Of a DNA stretch of 64,000 nt, positions 26,248 to 36,262 are shown in pieces. Position numbers and translations under genes: made by a program. Within the stretch, counting starts at the first letter, position 1; every line of letters begins with the position of its first letter. The stretch spans positions 1-64,000 of the forward strand of contig JADLCX010000030.1 of the NCBI GenBank assembly GCA_020846975.1, read 5' to 3'. Source of the DNA: Phycisphaerales bacterium (GTDB lineage Bacteria; Planctomycetota; Phycisphaerae; Phycisphaerales; UBA1924). The notes below the pieces were generated by a model. It had not been told where the DNA came from. It did no database searches and worked only from the letters and a program-made list of their open reading frames with translations.

Positions 26248-27129
26248 TCATGCGGCGCGATAGTGGACAAAGCGCCGCGCGATCAACAACGCGGCGGTGG
26301 TCAGCGCGATGGCGACGAGGAACTGGATCCACGCCAGCGCGCTGGCGTAGCCCATGCGCCCGTACTCGAAAGCGTTCTTGAAGATGTACATCGAGTACAC
26401 AAGCGTTGAGTTCTGCGGACCGCCGCGGGTCATGATGAGCGGGGCTCCGAAAACCTGAAGACCCCAGATGCACGAGACGATCGCGTTGAAGAGGATCGTG
26501 GGCGAGATCATCGGCAGCGTGATGGTCCGGAACCGAGTCAGGGGGCCCATGCCGTCAAGATCGGCGGCTTCGTAGAGCGTCGTCGGCACTTCCCGCAGCG
26601 CGGCGGTGAGGATGACGACCGCCGAGCCGATGGTCCACAGGCTCATGATGATCAGCGAGGGCATCGCCCACGCCGGATCGCCGAGCCAGTTCGGACCCGA
26701 GAGGCCCACGAGCGAGAGAAGTCGGTTCAAGAGCCCGCGCTCGGCGTTGAACAGCCACAGCCAGCCGATGCTGGCCGCGACGAGCGGAACGAGGGTGGGA
26801 AGGAAGACGATCGCCCGCACGGCGCCCGCTCCGCGCAGGCGCTGTTCGAGCAGCACGGCCACGAGCACGGCGAGCAGCGTGCCGAGGATCGTGCTCGCGA
26901 GCATGTAGATGCCGGTGTTCCGGAGCGACATCCAGAACAGGGGATCGCGCGCCAGTTCGGAGTAGTTCTCGCCGCCGATGAAGGCCGGGCGGTCGAGGAG
27001 GGAGTAGTCGGTGAAACTGAACCCGATACTCATGGCCACGGGCACGACCAGGAACAGGAGCGTGCCGATGATCCACGGAGAGATCCAGAGCAGGCCGCGG
27101 CGGAGTTCGGCGCGCTCGGAAGCGTTCAT
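26248..27129 (-). CDS. Sugar ABC transporter permease (MalF/UgpA type)
   Basis: This 293-residue inner-membrane protein has six hydrophobic helices. The permease EAA loop is EAADLDGMGPLTRFRTITLPMISPTI near residue 195, where the ATPase would dock. It belongs to the carbohydrate-uptake (CUT1) group. The ATG overlaps the stop of the binding-protein gene (ATGA, 27126-27129), so translation is probably coupled. The frame is open further upstream, but that part overlaps the binding-protein gene and is a shadow. CUT1 systems normally need two permeases and an ATPase; neither the second permease nor an ATPase is present here. Confidence 0.85.
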   Translation of the reverse strand: MNASERAELRRGLLWISPWIIGTLLFLVVPVAMSIGFSFTDYSLLDRPAFIGGENYSELARDPLFWMSLRNTGIYMLASTILGTLLAVLVAVLLEQRLRGAGAVRAIVFLPTLVPLVAASIGWLWLFNAERGLLNRLLSLVGLSGPNWLGDPAWAMPSLIIMSLWTIGSAVVILTAALREVPTTLYEAADLDGMGPLTRFRTITLPMISPTILFNAIVSCIWGLQVFGAPLIMTRGGPQNSTLVYSMYIFKNAFEYGRMGYASALAWIQFLVAIALTTAALLIARRFVHYRAA

Positions 27130-28508
27130 GCCGGGGTCGCTCCTGCGCTGCGCGTACCGCGACGGCTGTTGAGCGTGTCGATCGCGGCTTGGGCGCGGAG
27201 CTGGACCTGTCGGAGTTGGGCGCCCGCGTCGGCGCCCGACCACACGGCGTCGAACGCGCTGCCCAGCATGTCGGCGTAGCTCTTCCACGCTCGCGTCCGA
27301 GGAAGAGTCTGCACCGCCGGGCTGCGGGCAATGGCCTCGTGCACGGCGAGGCCGCGGTTTGGATGGGCCGTTGCGAAGCCCGGGGACACGGACAGGAATG
27401 GACTGGGCTTGGCGTGGGCCAGCGCCAGTTCCTCCTGCACCTCGGGTTGCTGCATGAAAAGCAGGAAGCGGTAGGCCTCGTCCGGGTGGCGGCAGCCGCG
27501 CGGGATCATCAGCACATCGGCCTCGATCTGCCCGACGGGTGAGGCCGCGTGCGCGAGCGATTCGGGCACCGGCAAGGGCGCGACGAAATAGTCCAGGTCG
27601 GGCTTGAGTTCGCGGACGAAGTTGGCGATCCACGGGCCCTGCACGATCATCGCCTGACGGCCGGAGAAGAAGGGATCGTCGGCGGTGTGCATGCTGCGGC
27701 CGAAGCCCGCGGCGAAAGCGCGGGTGGCGCTCACGCCGAATCTGCCGGCGGTGCGGCCGCACCAGGAGAAGGCGTCGATGCAGGCGTCGGTCGCGCACGT
27801 CGCCCGGCTCGTGGCGGCGTCAAACAGGTTGCCGCCGAACATCGTGGGCCAGAAGTAGGGCCACCAGCCCGGAACGTTCTGCAGGAAGCCGGCGCGTTCG
27901 ATGCGCCCTTCGGCGCCCGTGACGGTCAGTTTCGCGGCCAGGCTGTCGAGCTCCGCGATCGTTCGCGGTGCGAGATCGGGATCCAGATCGGCCTCCATGA
28001 AGAGTGCACGGTTGCCGTAGAGGGCGAGGGTGTAGCAACTGTTCACGCCCGCCCACGCGCGGCCCTCATGCCAGAGCAGGTTCCTGATCGCCGGCAGGTA
28101 CGAGGGCCAGTCGATGGGGGGGAGGCCGCGCTGCGCGAATGTTTCGAGCGGGATCGCCGCCTCGGCTTCCGCGTAACCGGGAACGCTGTAGGAGAACAGG
28201 CCCACGACGTCGGGGGGATCGCCGCCGCCGATGGCGACCATGGCCTTGGAGGTGATGTCGCTGATGGGCACGAGGTGAACCCATGAGCTGTTCTGCGAGT
28301 GGTTGAAGCGATCCACGATGCGCTGGAGCGCAAGACGCTCGCGCCCGGTCCACTTCTCCCAGTAGGTGAGCTCGACTCGGCCGCGTGGGACGGCGACCCG
28401 ATCGCGTGATCCGCCGGGCCACAGGATGGCGCCCGCACCCACCGCGGCAAGCGCGCCGACGGCCGAGCGTCGAGAAATGCGGCCCAGCGATGACGGCTCG
28501 CGCTCCAT
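27126..28508 (-). CDS. Sugar ABC transporter solute-binding protein (family 1)
   Basis: This 460-residue periplasmic binding protein has an SRRSAVGALAAVGAG N-terminal segment that looks like a twin-arginine signal. The mature part starts with VELTYWEKWTGRERLALQRIVDRF, the usual opening of family 1 extracellular sugar-binding proteins, and later has GRQAMIVQGPWIANF and DEAYRFLLFM segments typical of that family. It lies 6 bases after the alpha-L-fucosidase stop-to-start order on the same strand and overlaps the permease start, so a fucosylated oligosaccharide is a reasonable but inferred ligand. Confidence 0.85.
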   Translation of the reverse strand: MEREPSSLGRISRRSAVGALAAVGAGAILWPGGSRDRVAVPRGRVELTYWEKWTGRERLALQRIVDRFNHSQNSSWVHLVPISDITSKAMVAIGGGDPPDVVGLFSYSVPGYAEAEAAIPLETFAQRGLPPIDWPSYLPAIRNLLWHEGRAWAGVNSCYTLALYGNRALFMEADLDPDLAPRTIAELDSLAAKLTVTGAEGRIERAGFLQNVPGWWPYFWPTMFGGNLFDAATSRATCATDACIDAFSWCGRTAGRFGVSATRAFAAGFGRSMHTADDPFFSGRQAMIVQGPWIANFVRELKPDLDYFVAPLPVPESLAHAASPVGQIEADVLMIPRGCRHPDEAYRFLLFMQQPEVQEELALAHAKPSPFLSVSPGFATAHPNRGLAVHEAIARSPAVQTLPRTRAWKSYADMLGSAFDAVWSGADAGAQLRQVQLRAQAAIDTLNSRRGTRSAGATPA

Positions 28509-28514
28509 GCGTGC

Positions 28515-30641
28515 CTACCACTCCTGGTCGGTCAGCAGGTCGGCCGGATCGATGCGCTTGTTTTCCTGGCCCGGCGCGGCCCACCACAGGTCCAGTTCAT
28601 GCCCGCCGCCCTGCTCGAAGAAGTCGATCATGATCGGATGCAGGCCCTCGGCCAGCGCGATGGGGGCCGACTTCTCGCCGAGGCTGTGCAGCCCGTCGTT
28701 GTCGACCAGAAGCCTGTTGTCGATGTAGAGGTTGCTCCCATCGTCGGAAGCGATCGAGAATCGATACACGCCGTCGGCCGGGACGCGGATGTAGCCCCAG
28801 TACCGGAAGCCGAACTGGGCTTCGCGTCGTCGTGGTTTGCGGTCGAGCCGGGTCGAGATGCCCTTGTCCAGCGGCGTCATGGCGCCGAAGTCGGGGAGCC
28901 TGCTCCAATCGCCCTCGTAGTACTGATAAGTGAGACCCGGGCGGGTCAGCCGCCTTGTCGTGGGCTTGGAAGGCTCGACAAGCGTCAGTGTCCTTCGCGC
29001 GATCGGGCTCACGGGCCGCTCGGCGCGAAAGGCGCGGGCGGCGATGGTGGAGGTCTGCCGGATCGAGATCGGCCCCGCGACCACCGGCGAGGCGGAGGTC
29101 GGATCGGAACCATCCAGCGTGTAGCGAATCTGGATGCGTTCCCGCGGCGATGAGATCTTCACGGCGGCCGAGCCCACGAAGATGTCGGCTTCGGTTTCGA
29201 TCTCGGGAGGGATGCCCACATCGGGGCGTCCGTCGATATCCATCGCGATCACGCTGTTATTCGCGTCCGGCGCCGAGGGTGGGATCGCGATCACGATGTC
29301 ATCTCCTGCACGAGAGAGGGTGAGTCGGTCGGCCGGGTCGGCGAGCAGGCGAGCCTCCCGGGGTTCATTGAACAGCGCGGGCACGACCAGCCGGCCATCC
29401 GCCGGCCAGTCGAACACGTGCAGGTACAGCCGGGTGCCGGCCTTACCCAGAGAACTCGCCATCGGCCTCTGCGTGCAGCGACCCCACGGCAATCTCACGG
29501 CCGCGCCGAAGGGACCGGCCTTTGTTCCGTGGATCGACTCGGCGTTGATGCTCATCCACGCGCCGATCTCGCGCAGCCGTTCGATGCTGGCCGGCGGGAT
29601 CTCTCCGTCGGCCGTCGGGCCGACGTTGAGCAGAAAGTTGCCGCCCTTGCTGGCGATGTCCGCGAGCTTGCGGATCAGGTCCTGGGTGCTCTTGAAGTCG
29701 TGGTCCCACTGATTGAAGCCCCAGTGCCGGTTCATGGTCATGCAGGTTTCCCAATCGACGCCCGGGACCCCCTCGGACGGGATTTCCTGCTCCGGTGTGC
29801 CGAAGTCGCCCGCGTATCCCGGGCGCGTCATGCCGTGCTCACCACCGCCCTTGTCAACGCGGTTGTTGATGACGCAGCCCGGTTGCAGCCTCCGCACGTG
29901 CGCCGCGAGGTCGAGCCCGCGTTCGTGCGTCCAGGTTCCTTCCCACTGGCCGTCGAACCACATCACGCCGATCGGACCGTAGTTGGTCAGCAGCTCCGTG
30001 ACCTGGTTCTTGAGGTAGGCGTTGAAGCGATCGAAATCGGCGCCGTTGGTCGGGCGATCTTCCCACGGTCGTCGCGGCAGGTAGTCGGGGTGGTGCCAGT
30101 CCATGATCGAGTGGTACCAGCACGGAACGACATCCTGGCGGCGACACGCCTCGGCGACCTGAGACAGGATGTCCCGCTGGTAGGGCGTGGACATGGTGTC
30201 CCAGTCGGTGTACTTCGAGTCGAAAAGGCAGAAGCCGTCGTGGTGCTTGGAGGTGATGACCAGATACTTCATGCCCGCCTGCCGCGCCAGCGCGGCCCAC
30301 GAGTCGGCATCGAACCTGGTGGGGTTGAATCGAAGCCGAAGCTGGTCGTACTCCTCCACGGGCACGCGCGCCGAGTCACGGATCCATTCTCCGTGCGTGG
30401 TCTTTCCGGCTCCGTTCCATTGACCCGCCGGGATCGCGTACAAGCCCCAGTGCACGAACATGCCGAAGCGGGCGTCTCGCCACCAGGCCATGCGCTCATC
30501 CTGGGTCATCGGCTTGTTCGCCGGGCGAGGTGCGTCGGTTGTGGGGCCGGACGTGGTGGCGGCTTGCTTCTGGCAGCCCGCGGGCAACACGGCGCCGGCG
30601 GCGACGATCGCAGCAGCAGCGAGGCGCGAAAGGTCCTTCAT
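28515..30641 (-). CDS. GH29 alpha-L-fucosidase lipoprotein with C-terminal PA14-like domain
   Basis: This 708-residue secreted lipoprotein (lipobox LPAGC at about residue 23) releases alpha-linked L-fucose. The GH29 core spans about 45-400, with FVHWGLYA, SKHHDGFCLF and the presumed catalytic nucleophile D230 in VMWFDGQWEGTW. A chitobiase C-terminal-like segment (RIQIRYTLDGSDPT) and a PA14-like sugar-binding module (about 580-690, GFRYWGYIRVPADGVYRFSIASDDGS) follow. AGGGAG precedes the ATG at 30641; a start ten codons upstream is less likely. It is the first gene of an operon with the sugar-binding protein and permease, which indicates uptake of the released sugars. Confidence 0.9.
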   Translation of the reverse strand: MKDLSRLAAAAIVAAGAVLPAGCQKQAATTSGPTTDAPRPANKPMTQDERMAWWRDARFGMFVHWGLYAIPAGQWNGAGKTTHGEWIRDSARVPVEEYDQLRLRFNPTRFDADSWAALARQAGMKYLVITSKHHDGFCLFDSKYTDWDTMSTPYQRDILSQVAEACRRQDVVPCWYHSIMDWHHPDYLPRRPWEDRPTNGADFDRFNAYLKNQVTELLTNYGPIGVMWFDGQWEGTWTHERGLDLAAHVRRLQPGCVINNRVDKGGGEHGMTRPGYAGDFGTPEQEIPSEGVPGVDWETCMTMNRHWGFNQWDHDFKSTQDLIRKLADIASKGGNFLLNVGPTADGEIPPASIERLREIGAWMSINAESIHGTKAGPFGAAVRLPWGRCTQRPMASSLGKAGTRLYLHVFDWPADGRLVVPALFNEPREARLLADPADRLTLSRAGDDIVIAIPPSAPDANNSVIAMDIDGRPDVGIPPEIETEADIFVGSAAVKISSPRERIQIRYTLDGSDPTSASPVVAGPISIRQTSTIAARAFRAERPVSPIARRTLTLVEPSKPTTRRLTRPGLTYQYYEGDWSRLPDFGAMTPLDKGISTRLDRKPRRREAQFGFRYWGYIRVPADGVYRFSIASDDGSNLYIDNRLLVDNDGLHSLGEKSAPIALAEGLHPIMIDFFEQGGGHELDLWWAAPGQENKRIDPADLLTDQEW

Positions 30642-30705
30642 GGTCGGCTCCCTGTCAAGAACCGACAGCATACCACGGGGAGAACAAGCGCGTTCGGGCC
30701 GAGCA

Positions 30706-33702
30706 CTACTGGCAGGCGAACCAGGCCGCGAGGAAGTCGAAGATGTCCTGCACCGAGATCATCCCGTCGCCGTTGAAGTCGGCGAGGTTGCTGAAATAGC
30801 CCGCGAGGAAGTCGAAGAGGTCCTGCACGCTGACGTTCAAGTCGCCGTTGTAATCGACGCTATGGACGGTGCCCGGACGGCTGGCGGCGTTGGCGGGGTC
30901 GGAGCAGACCTCGATCTCGTCGCGGTCGTAGAAGCCGTCCTGGTCTCGATCGATACCGATGCGGACCTGGGAGCCGAACGGTACGACCGTGAACGTGATC
31001 TCGCTGCCCGCCGAGGCCAAGCCCGTGAGTTGCGTGGTTGTCAACACCTCGGAGAGTTTGTCGGATTGCCAGTTGCCGCCGCCGACGTAAGCGAACCCTC
31101 GTTGCTGGCCGCCCACAAGGCCCTTGGCCGCCACACCGACCTTGTTCAGGTTTGCCTGCGCGACCATGCTGCTAATGAGCGCCGAATCCGCCGTCGCACC
31201 GGCGGTGGTCTGCACGCCGGTGGCCGCGTGCGAGTCGCGGCTCGGCGGGCCGGGCGGTTCGAGGAGATTGCCGACCGACCCGGCCGGAAGGTCCGAACCC
31301 GAGAACGAGAGCATGAACGCCACAAGGTTCGCGGTCATCAGATCGCTGTTGACCGTGAAGACGGGCTCGTTGACGAAGCGCTCGATCGAGTCCACGCTCC
31401 CGTCGTGCAGCACGCCGAAGCCCGCGGTGTTCCGCGTCTGCGTGAGGTTGAATCCCCGCTTCTCAAAGAGGTTGCGGAGGTGAGGGGTCTTCATCGTGAC
31501 ATTGGTGACGCCGTCTACCGAGACGAGCGAAAGGTGGTGCTCGCCGTTCGGGCCGATGGGGATCGCGACGTACGGCGGCGCGGTCAGGCCGCTGGCCCTC
31601 ATGTCCGTTCCCGCGCCGGTCGGGAGCGTGTGGCAGGTGACGCAGGCGAAGGCGTTGTTGTCGAGGCGCATCGAGGTGCTGCGGTAGGCGGTCAGACCCG
31701 CGACGGCGTTCCCGTTTGGCAGCGGAGTGCCCGCGGGCGAGGTGAACTCGCCCGTGGCGTAGTGCCCCGGCAGCGGCAGGTTGGTGGGGAGGGAGTTGTC
31801 GAAGTTGCGGAAGGGGTTGGGCGGGAAGGTGATCGTCGCCAGGAAGTTCTCGAACTCCTGCATCTCGGCGGGTGTCAGGTTCGCATCGTCGCCCTGAAGG
31901 CCGATGAACGCCGGGTTGAACTCCTCGATCCCCAGCCGGTCGCCGCGCCAGTGATGCGGCTCCTTGCCGATGATGTCCTGCAGCGTCTGCGTGGTCATCG
32001 GGCCCTTCATCGGGTGATAGGGCGCGAACGCCGGGCTGGTCGAGCCGGGCGCGAGACCGAGCAGGTTCTGGCCCAGGTTGCGGTTGGCGGTTGAGACCGC
32101 GGTTGGCGAGCCCGCCGGGTCGCCGAGGTCCCACGCGAGGCGGTCGAAGCGACCGTCGACGTGGCAGGATGCGCAGGCGATGTGGCCGAGCCCGGAGTTC
32201 TTGTGCGTGTCGTAGAGGTGCTTGCGTCCGACCTTGATCGCGCCGACGGTCGGGTCGAACATGGATGTCGTGGCGACAACCGCGCGGGTCGCGGTGTCCA
32301 CGGTCGAGATCGTCGCATCGAACTTGTTGAGGATGTGCAGCCGACCGCGGGCTTCGTCAAGAGCCAGCCCCGTCGGTCCCTGCCCGACCTCGATCCGATC
32401 GTTCGGGACCGAGCGTGCGCCGTTCCCATCGACCACGACGACGTTGTTCGATCCCATCCCCGAGATGTAGCCCAGGGTTCCCGCGCTGTTCCAGACAAGG
32501 CCGCGGGGGTCGCCGATCGACTGGTCTCGCGTGGGTTGCGTGACGGTCGAACTGGAGTAGTTGAGATGAGGGTTCAGATCGACGATCGACTTCCCTCCAC
32601 CCGTCGCGTCGGTGGACGCCAGTTCGACGCGGAGGAACTTGCCGTTGACCACGGGCTCGAAGCGGACCTCGTTGGTCGCATCCGTTCCGACGACCGTCAC
32701 CCGTCCGCTCGCCGGGTTGACCGCCAGGCTCATGCAGATGTTCATCAACCCGTCCGCGTAGGTCACACCGAGCGATGCCGCGCTGATGATCGCGACGTCG
32801 TGGTCGTACAGGTCCCACCCGGCCGGGCGGCCGGAAAGACCCGCCAGCGGCCCCGAAACCAGGTCGGTCCAGTCGTGCGCGTTGTCGTCCATCCATCGAC
32901 CCGCCGCGTTCTTCTTGACGATCAGCCCGACGGCGGGAGGGCTGGGGTTGGGCGCGCGGTTCGATGGCGCGATCGGTGGATTGAACGCCGCGCCCGAGTT
33001 CGGCGGTGGGTTCGTGCCGCCGTACGGGCCTTCCGGCCGGCTCGCGGCGTTGGGTGGAAACTGGATGTTCGAGCCGCCGCCGCCACCGATGATGGTCGAG
33101 TGGTTGCCCGACTCGAAGACCGCGACGTACACACGCGTCCGGTCAGGGCTGACGGCGATCGCGCGAGGCCGCTCCCCGACAATCGGGATGAGCATCGGCG
33201 GTGCCGCGAGGTTTGAGGTTTGGAAGATCACGACCGAGTTGGCCTGGGAGCACGAGACAAAGGCCAGTTCTCCCGATGAACCGTCCGCGAACCCGACATC
33301 GCACGGCTCGTTGAGCGTGTCGAGCGTGGCTCGCACGTTCATCGCGGCGAGATCGACGATGCTCACCGAGTCCGAAATGTGGTTGACGACCCAGGCCTCC
33401 GTGTTCGTGCGGGCCCGCACCGTGATCGGATCCAGGCCGACCGGGACCGACCCGATACGAATCGGTGTTCCGGAAGTGATCGAGAAGACCTCCAGCCGGT
33501 TGTCGGCGGTGTTCACCGCCAGCAGCTTTGAGCCATCCGGCGTGGTGCAGATCGGCGACACATGGGGGCTTTCCCAGTTGATGAACGGACCGGTCGCATC
33601 CCGAGGCGAGTAAGGCTGGGCGAAGACGGTGAGCGGAGCGAGAACGCCGGCCGCCACGGTGATCGCGAGATGCGGAGTCGTTGCTGGGGGATGCCGATTC
33701 AT
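30706..33702 (-). CDS. Secreted beta-propeller / di-heme cytochrome c / dockerin protein (paralogue 1)
   Basis: This 998-residue exported protein has a signal peptide (about 1-28). A YVTN-type beta-propeller follows (SPHVSPICTTPDGSKLLAVNTADNRLEVF and further DPxxVxxR/AWVVNHxSDSVSIVDL blades). Two c-type heme sites are present, C510-ASC-H514 and C687-VTC-H691. The tail has two dockerin-like repeats (DYNGDLNVSVQDLFDFL and DFNGDGMISVQDIFDFL) ending in CQ. The combination suggests a surface-anchored redox enzyme. GGAG precedes the ATG at 33702; the frame is open for 69 codons more but lacks a signal there. It is clearly paralogous to the protein at 37408-40107. Confidence 0.85.
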   Translation of the reverse strand: MNRHPPATTPHLAITVAAGVLAPLTVFAQPYSPRDATGPFINWESPHVSPICTTPDGSKLLAVNTADNRLEVFSITSGTPIRIGSVPVGLDPITVRARTNTEAWVVNHISDSVSIVDLAAMNVRATLDTLNEPCDVGFADGSSGELAFVSCSQANSVVIFQTSNLAAPPMLIPIVGERPRAIAVSPDRTRVYVAVFESGNHSTIIGGGGGSNIQFPPNAASRPEGPYGGTNPPPNSGAAFNPPIAPSNRAPNPSPPAVGLIVKKNAAGRWMDDNAHDWTDLVSGPLAGLSGRPAGWDLYDHDVAIISAASLGVTYADGLMNICMSLAVNPASGRVTVVGTDATNEVRFEPVVNGKFLRVELASTDATGGGKSIVDLNPHLNYSSSTVTQPTRDQSIGDPRGLVWNSAGTLGYISGMGSNNVVVVDGNGARSVPNDRIEVGQGPTGLALDEARGRLHILNKFDATISTVDTATRAVVATTSMFDPTVGAIKVGRKHLYDTHKNSGLGHIACASCHVDGRFDRLAWDLGDPAGSPTAVSTANRNLGQNLLGLAPGSTSPAFAPYHPMKGPMTTQTLQDIIGKEPHHWRGDRLGIEEFNPAFIGLQGDDANLTPAEMQEFENFLATITFPPNPFRNFDNSLPTNLPLPGHYATGEFTSPAGTPLPNGNAVAGLTAYRSTSMRLDNNAFACVTCHTLPTGAGTDMRASGLTAPPYVAIPIGPNGEHHLSLVSVDGVTNVTMKTPHLRNLFEKRGFNLTQTRNTAGFGVLHDGSVDSIERFVNEPVFTVNSDLMTANLVAFMLSFSGSDLPAGSVGNLLEPPGPPSRDSHAATGVQTTAGATADSALISSMVAQANLNKVGVAAKGLVGGQQRGFAYVGGGNWQSDKLSEVLTTTQLTGLASAGSEITFTVVPFGSQVRIGIDRDQDGFYDRDEIEVCSDPANAASRPGTVHSVDYNGDLNVSVQDLFDFLAGYFSNLADFNGDGMISVQDIFDFLAAWFACQ

Positions 33703-34014
33703 GAATGCGCTCCGTGGGTGTTTCGAGATACGGGCCGGGTTATCGGGAGTGGATGGAATCGGGCGGCGGACTGCCGCGGGTGAGCCTCGCTCGGCAGCCG
33801 CGTAACAAGGTACCACGAGTCCGCGGTTCGGGCCTTGTTGTTTGGATTCTTGGAGGATATGGCCGCCGCTGCTTGCAGATCGCCGCGCTCGGGCGGTTGG
33901 TCGACGCAATCAGGCTCATTGTGGCCGGTATTGTGTTCTCGTGGACGCATGATTGTCGTCAGGCCATCCCCCCAAGACCGCCCGACGGGTAGGTTGGTGG
34001 AAAAGGAATTGGAC

Positions 34015-35142
34015 TTGAGCACACACCTGTACGCGCCTGTTCTCGCCATCGTGCTGGCAAACGCCTCGTTGATGGCCGCGCCGACGGAACCGGAGCGCGA
34101 ACCTCTGACCCTCTGGGTTTCGAGCGATCAACTCGGTTGGAGGGTGCGGGACGCAACGGGTTTGCCTTCCGAGGGGTCCCAGCCCGAGGCTGTACTCCTG
34201 TCGAAGGCCACGCCCAGTCGTACAGGCCCGGATGCCGGAACGTTGATGCTCTACGTTTGGGACGACAATCGCTGGGTATGTGTGCGTTCGGTTGATCAAG
34301 GGCGCACGTGGACGGGGAAGTCGAGCGTGACCATCAACGGTCTTCCCGCCGAGTTTAAGGATGCAAAGCTCGGGGCACCCTCGGTAGTCCAACTCGATGA
34401 TGGCCGCGTGCGTGCGTACTTCGTGGGTCAGAGCCCGGAGTCCAACCCTGAGAATCCCTTCGTCAGGCCGCCTCGCGAACTCAAGCCCCTCGGTCCGGCG
34501 ATCCCTGATCTCCCCAAGACTCCTTCGGTGCCGCGCAAGCCTGTCCTGCGGGAGTCTGAAGCGGATTCCGCCGTCGCCGAGGCCGCTCGAATCTACAGCG
34601 CGATCTCGAACGATGGTGTGACCTTCGCGGTCGAGGATGGCATTCGGTTTGAGTTGGCCGATGCTCGTGATCCCGAGGTCGTCATGCTCCCCCCGCCCGC
34701 GGCCGGTGATCCCGACACTCGGCGGATTGGTCCCTGGCTCATGTTTCTGAACCGCGGTCAGGGCCTGCTGTTGGCTCACTCCAAAGACGGGCTCTCCTGG
34801 GCTCGTGATGAGTCGTTCGCGTGGGACCGCACCCAGTGGGCGACCGGATGTGTGTCCAAGGGCGGCACGAGCGAGCGGGTAGTGCGCCTCTTCGCCGGAC
34901 GGGAGCAGGCGGTCGTTTCCGGACTCTACGACCCTTCGACCGGCTCACTGGTCGAGGATTCGGGCTCCCGACTCCCTGATAAAGGGCAGGACGCGGCCGT
35001 GGTTCCGGCGGGGGATGGGACGTTCTTGCTGATCCGTCGCCAGGAAGCGGCCGATAAGAAATCGGTGCCGGGCCAAGGCCCTCCGACGCTGCCCGGCCGA
35101 CCAAGCCGACCTCCGGCGACGCCCAAGCCGCCCCCGAGTTGA
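34015..35142 (+). CDS. Secreted BNR/sialidase-like beta-propeller protein
   Basis: This 375-residue protein starts at a TTG preceded by AAAAGGAA and has a signal peptide ending near LMA-AP. Two Asp-box-like segments, SVDQGRTWTGKS and HSKDGLSWARDE, and the repeated 'SNDGVTF' pattern point to a five- or six-bladed sialidase-like propeller. No sialidase catalytic set is obvious, so enzymatic function is uncertain. The C-terminal 35 residues are Pro-rich. It is divergent from the propeller-cytochrome gene across a 312-base spacer (33703-34014) in which I see no clear element, and starts a short plus-strand run with two related envelope proteins. Confidence 0.55.
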   Translation: MSTHLYAPVLAIVLANASLMAAPTEPEREPLTLWVSSDQLGWRVRDATGLPSEGSQPEAVLLSKATPSRTGPDAGTLMLYVWDDNRWVCVRSVDQGRTWTGKSSVTINGLPAEFKDAKLGAPSVVQLDDGRVRAYFVGQSPESNPENPFVRPPRELKPLGPAIPDLPKTPSVPRKPVLRESEADSAVAEAARIYSAISNDGVTFAVEDGIRFELADARDPEVVMLPPPAAGDPDTRRIGPWLMFLNRGQGLLLAHSKDGLSWARDESFAWDRTQWATGCVSKGGTSERVVRLFAGREQAVVSGLYDPSTGSLVEDSGSRLPDKGQDAAVVPAGDGTFLLIRRQEAADKKSVPGQGPPTLPGRPSRPPATPKPPPS

Positions 35143-35223
35143 GTTGTCGGCTGTGCGATGTTGGACCCCAGAGTTCTCTGAAGCGATCTGTTTCACCCCG
35201 TTCCGTGCCGTTGGGAGACTGGA

Positions 35224-36147
35224 ATGCTGCTCGTGTCCGCCTCGATCCGTGTGTGTCTCGCCGCTGTGGCCGGGCTCGCCGCGCCGGACCCGCAATCGGT
35301 TGACCTCAAGCCCCGGTTCACCGCGGGGCGCGAAGATCGCTTCATCGTGGAGATGATCTCGAAGAGCGACGCGAAGTTTGTGGACTCGCCGGTCACGCGC
35401 CCGGAGTCGTACAAGCAGAAGTTCCGCATCAAGCGGCGGATCGCCGAGGCGGACGAGGGCGGGGCCAGAATCGAGCTCGTGTACGAAGCCGTCGAACTCG
35501 CGATCGCCGCGGGCGCCAAGTCGCTCGCGTACGACTCCGAGAGCGTGAACGACTCGGAGTCGGAGTTGACGCTCGGACCGATGGTCACGCCCGCGCTCAA
35601 CAAGCCGATCATCGTCGAGGTGGACAGCCTCGGACGCTTCAAGAAGGTCACGGGCAACCAGAACAAGCCGGGCACGCCGCCGTCGCTATCGCTTCTCGGC
35701 GATGAGATGTTCACGCAGTTGCTCACGCCGCTCTATGGGTCCGGGTGCACCGCGGAATCGGCCAAGGTCGGCGAGACCTGGACGGAACTGCGCCGTGCCC
35801 CTTCCTCCCAGACCGGCGTCATCACGACGACTCGGAACTACACGGTTGCCGAGGCGAAGGACGCGGCCGCCACCATCACGATCGCCGGAACGCTGGCGCT
35901 AGAGCCCAGCGAGAAGGCCGCGGCGGCCAGGATGCGCATCGATGAGCAATCGGTCTCGGGGCGTTTTTCGTGGGACACCCGCGCGGGCTCTTTGCGGGAC
36001 TATTCATACAACCAGCACATGAAGCTGCTCGCCGAGACCGACGGCAAGCAGCGTATGGCCGTGACAGACTACACCGTGACGATGAAGTGGCTGGAGGTCT
36101 GGCCACCGGCCGCGACGGATCCGAAGGAACAACCCGGGGCGAAGTAG
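35224..36147 (+). CDS. Secreted protein of unknown function, DUF6263-like (first of two relatives)
   Basis: This 307-residue protein has a hydrophobic N-terminal signal and an otherwise soluble beta-rich sequence. It shares with the next gene the plan 'LKPxF..G..xRxxI', an internal RxELxYExxE/FELTFE strand, 'KPIxxxVDxxGxxxxVxGN', 'VGxTWxxLRxAP', and a C-terminal 'TDYTVTMKWLEV'. I tentatively associate this with DUF6263. GGGAG lies 6 bases before the ATG. A short palindrome CCCGTGG-aa-CCACGGG (36149-36164) just after the stop may be a weak terminator. Confidence 0.6.
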   Translation: MLLVSASIRVCLAAVAGLAAPDPQSVDLKPRFTAGREDRFIVEMISKSDAKFVDSPVTRPESYKQKFRIKRRIAEADEGGARIELVYEAVELAIAAGAKSLAYDSESVNDSESELTLGPMVTPALNKPIIVEVDSLGRFKKVTGNQNKPGTPPSLSLLGDEMFTQLLTPLYGSGCTAESAKVGETWTELRRAPSSQTGVITTTRNYTVAEAKDAAATITIAGTLALEPSEKAAAARMRIDEQSVSGRFSWDTRAGSLRDYSYNQHMKLLAETDGKQRMAVTDYTVTMKWLEVWPPAATDPKEQPGAK

Positions 36148-36262
36148 CCCCGTGGAACCACGGGCCGGCCGCGGCATTTGTGCGTCGCGCCGCGGCCGCG
36201 CCCCCTTTCATACACTTGGCGGGACGGATCGTCCCGTTCTTCTGACCCCACGAGGTACGACC

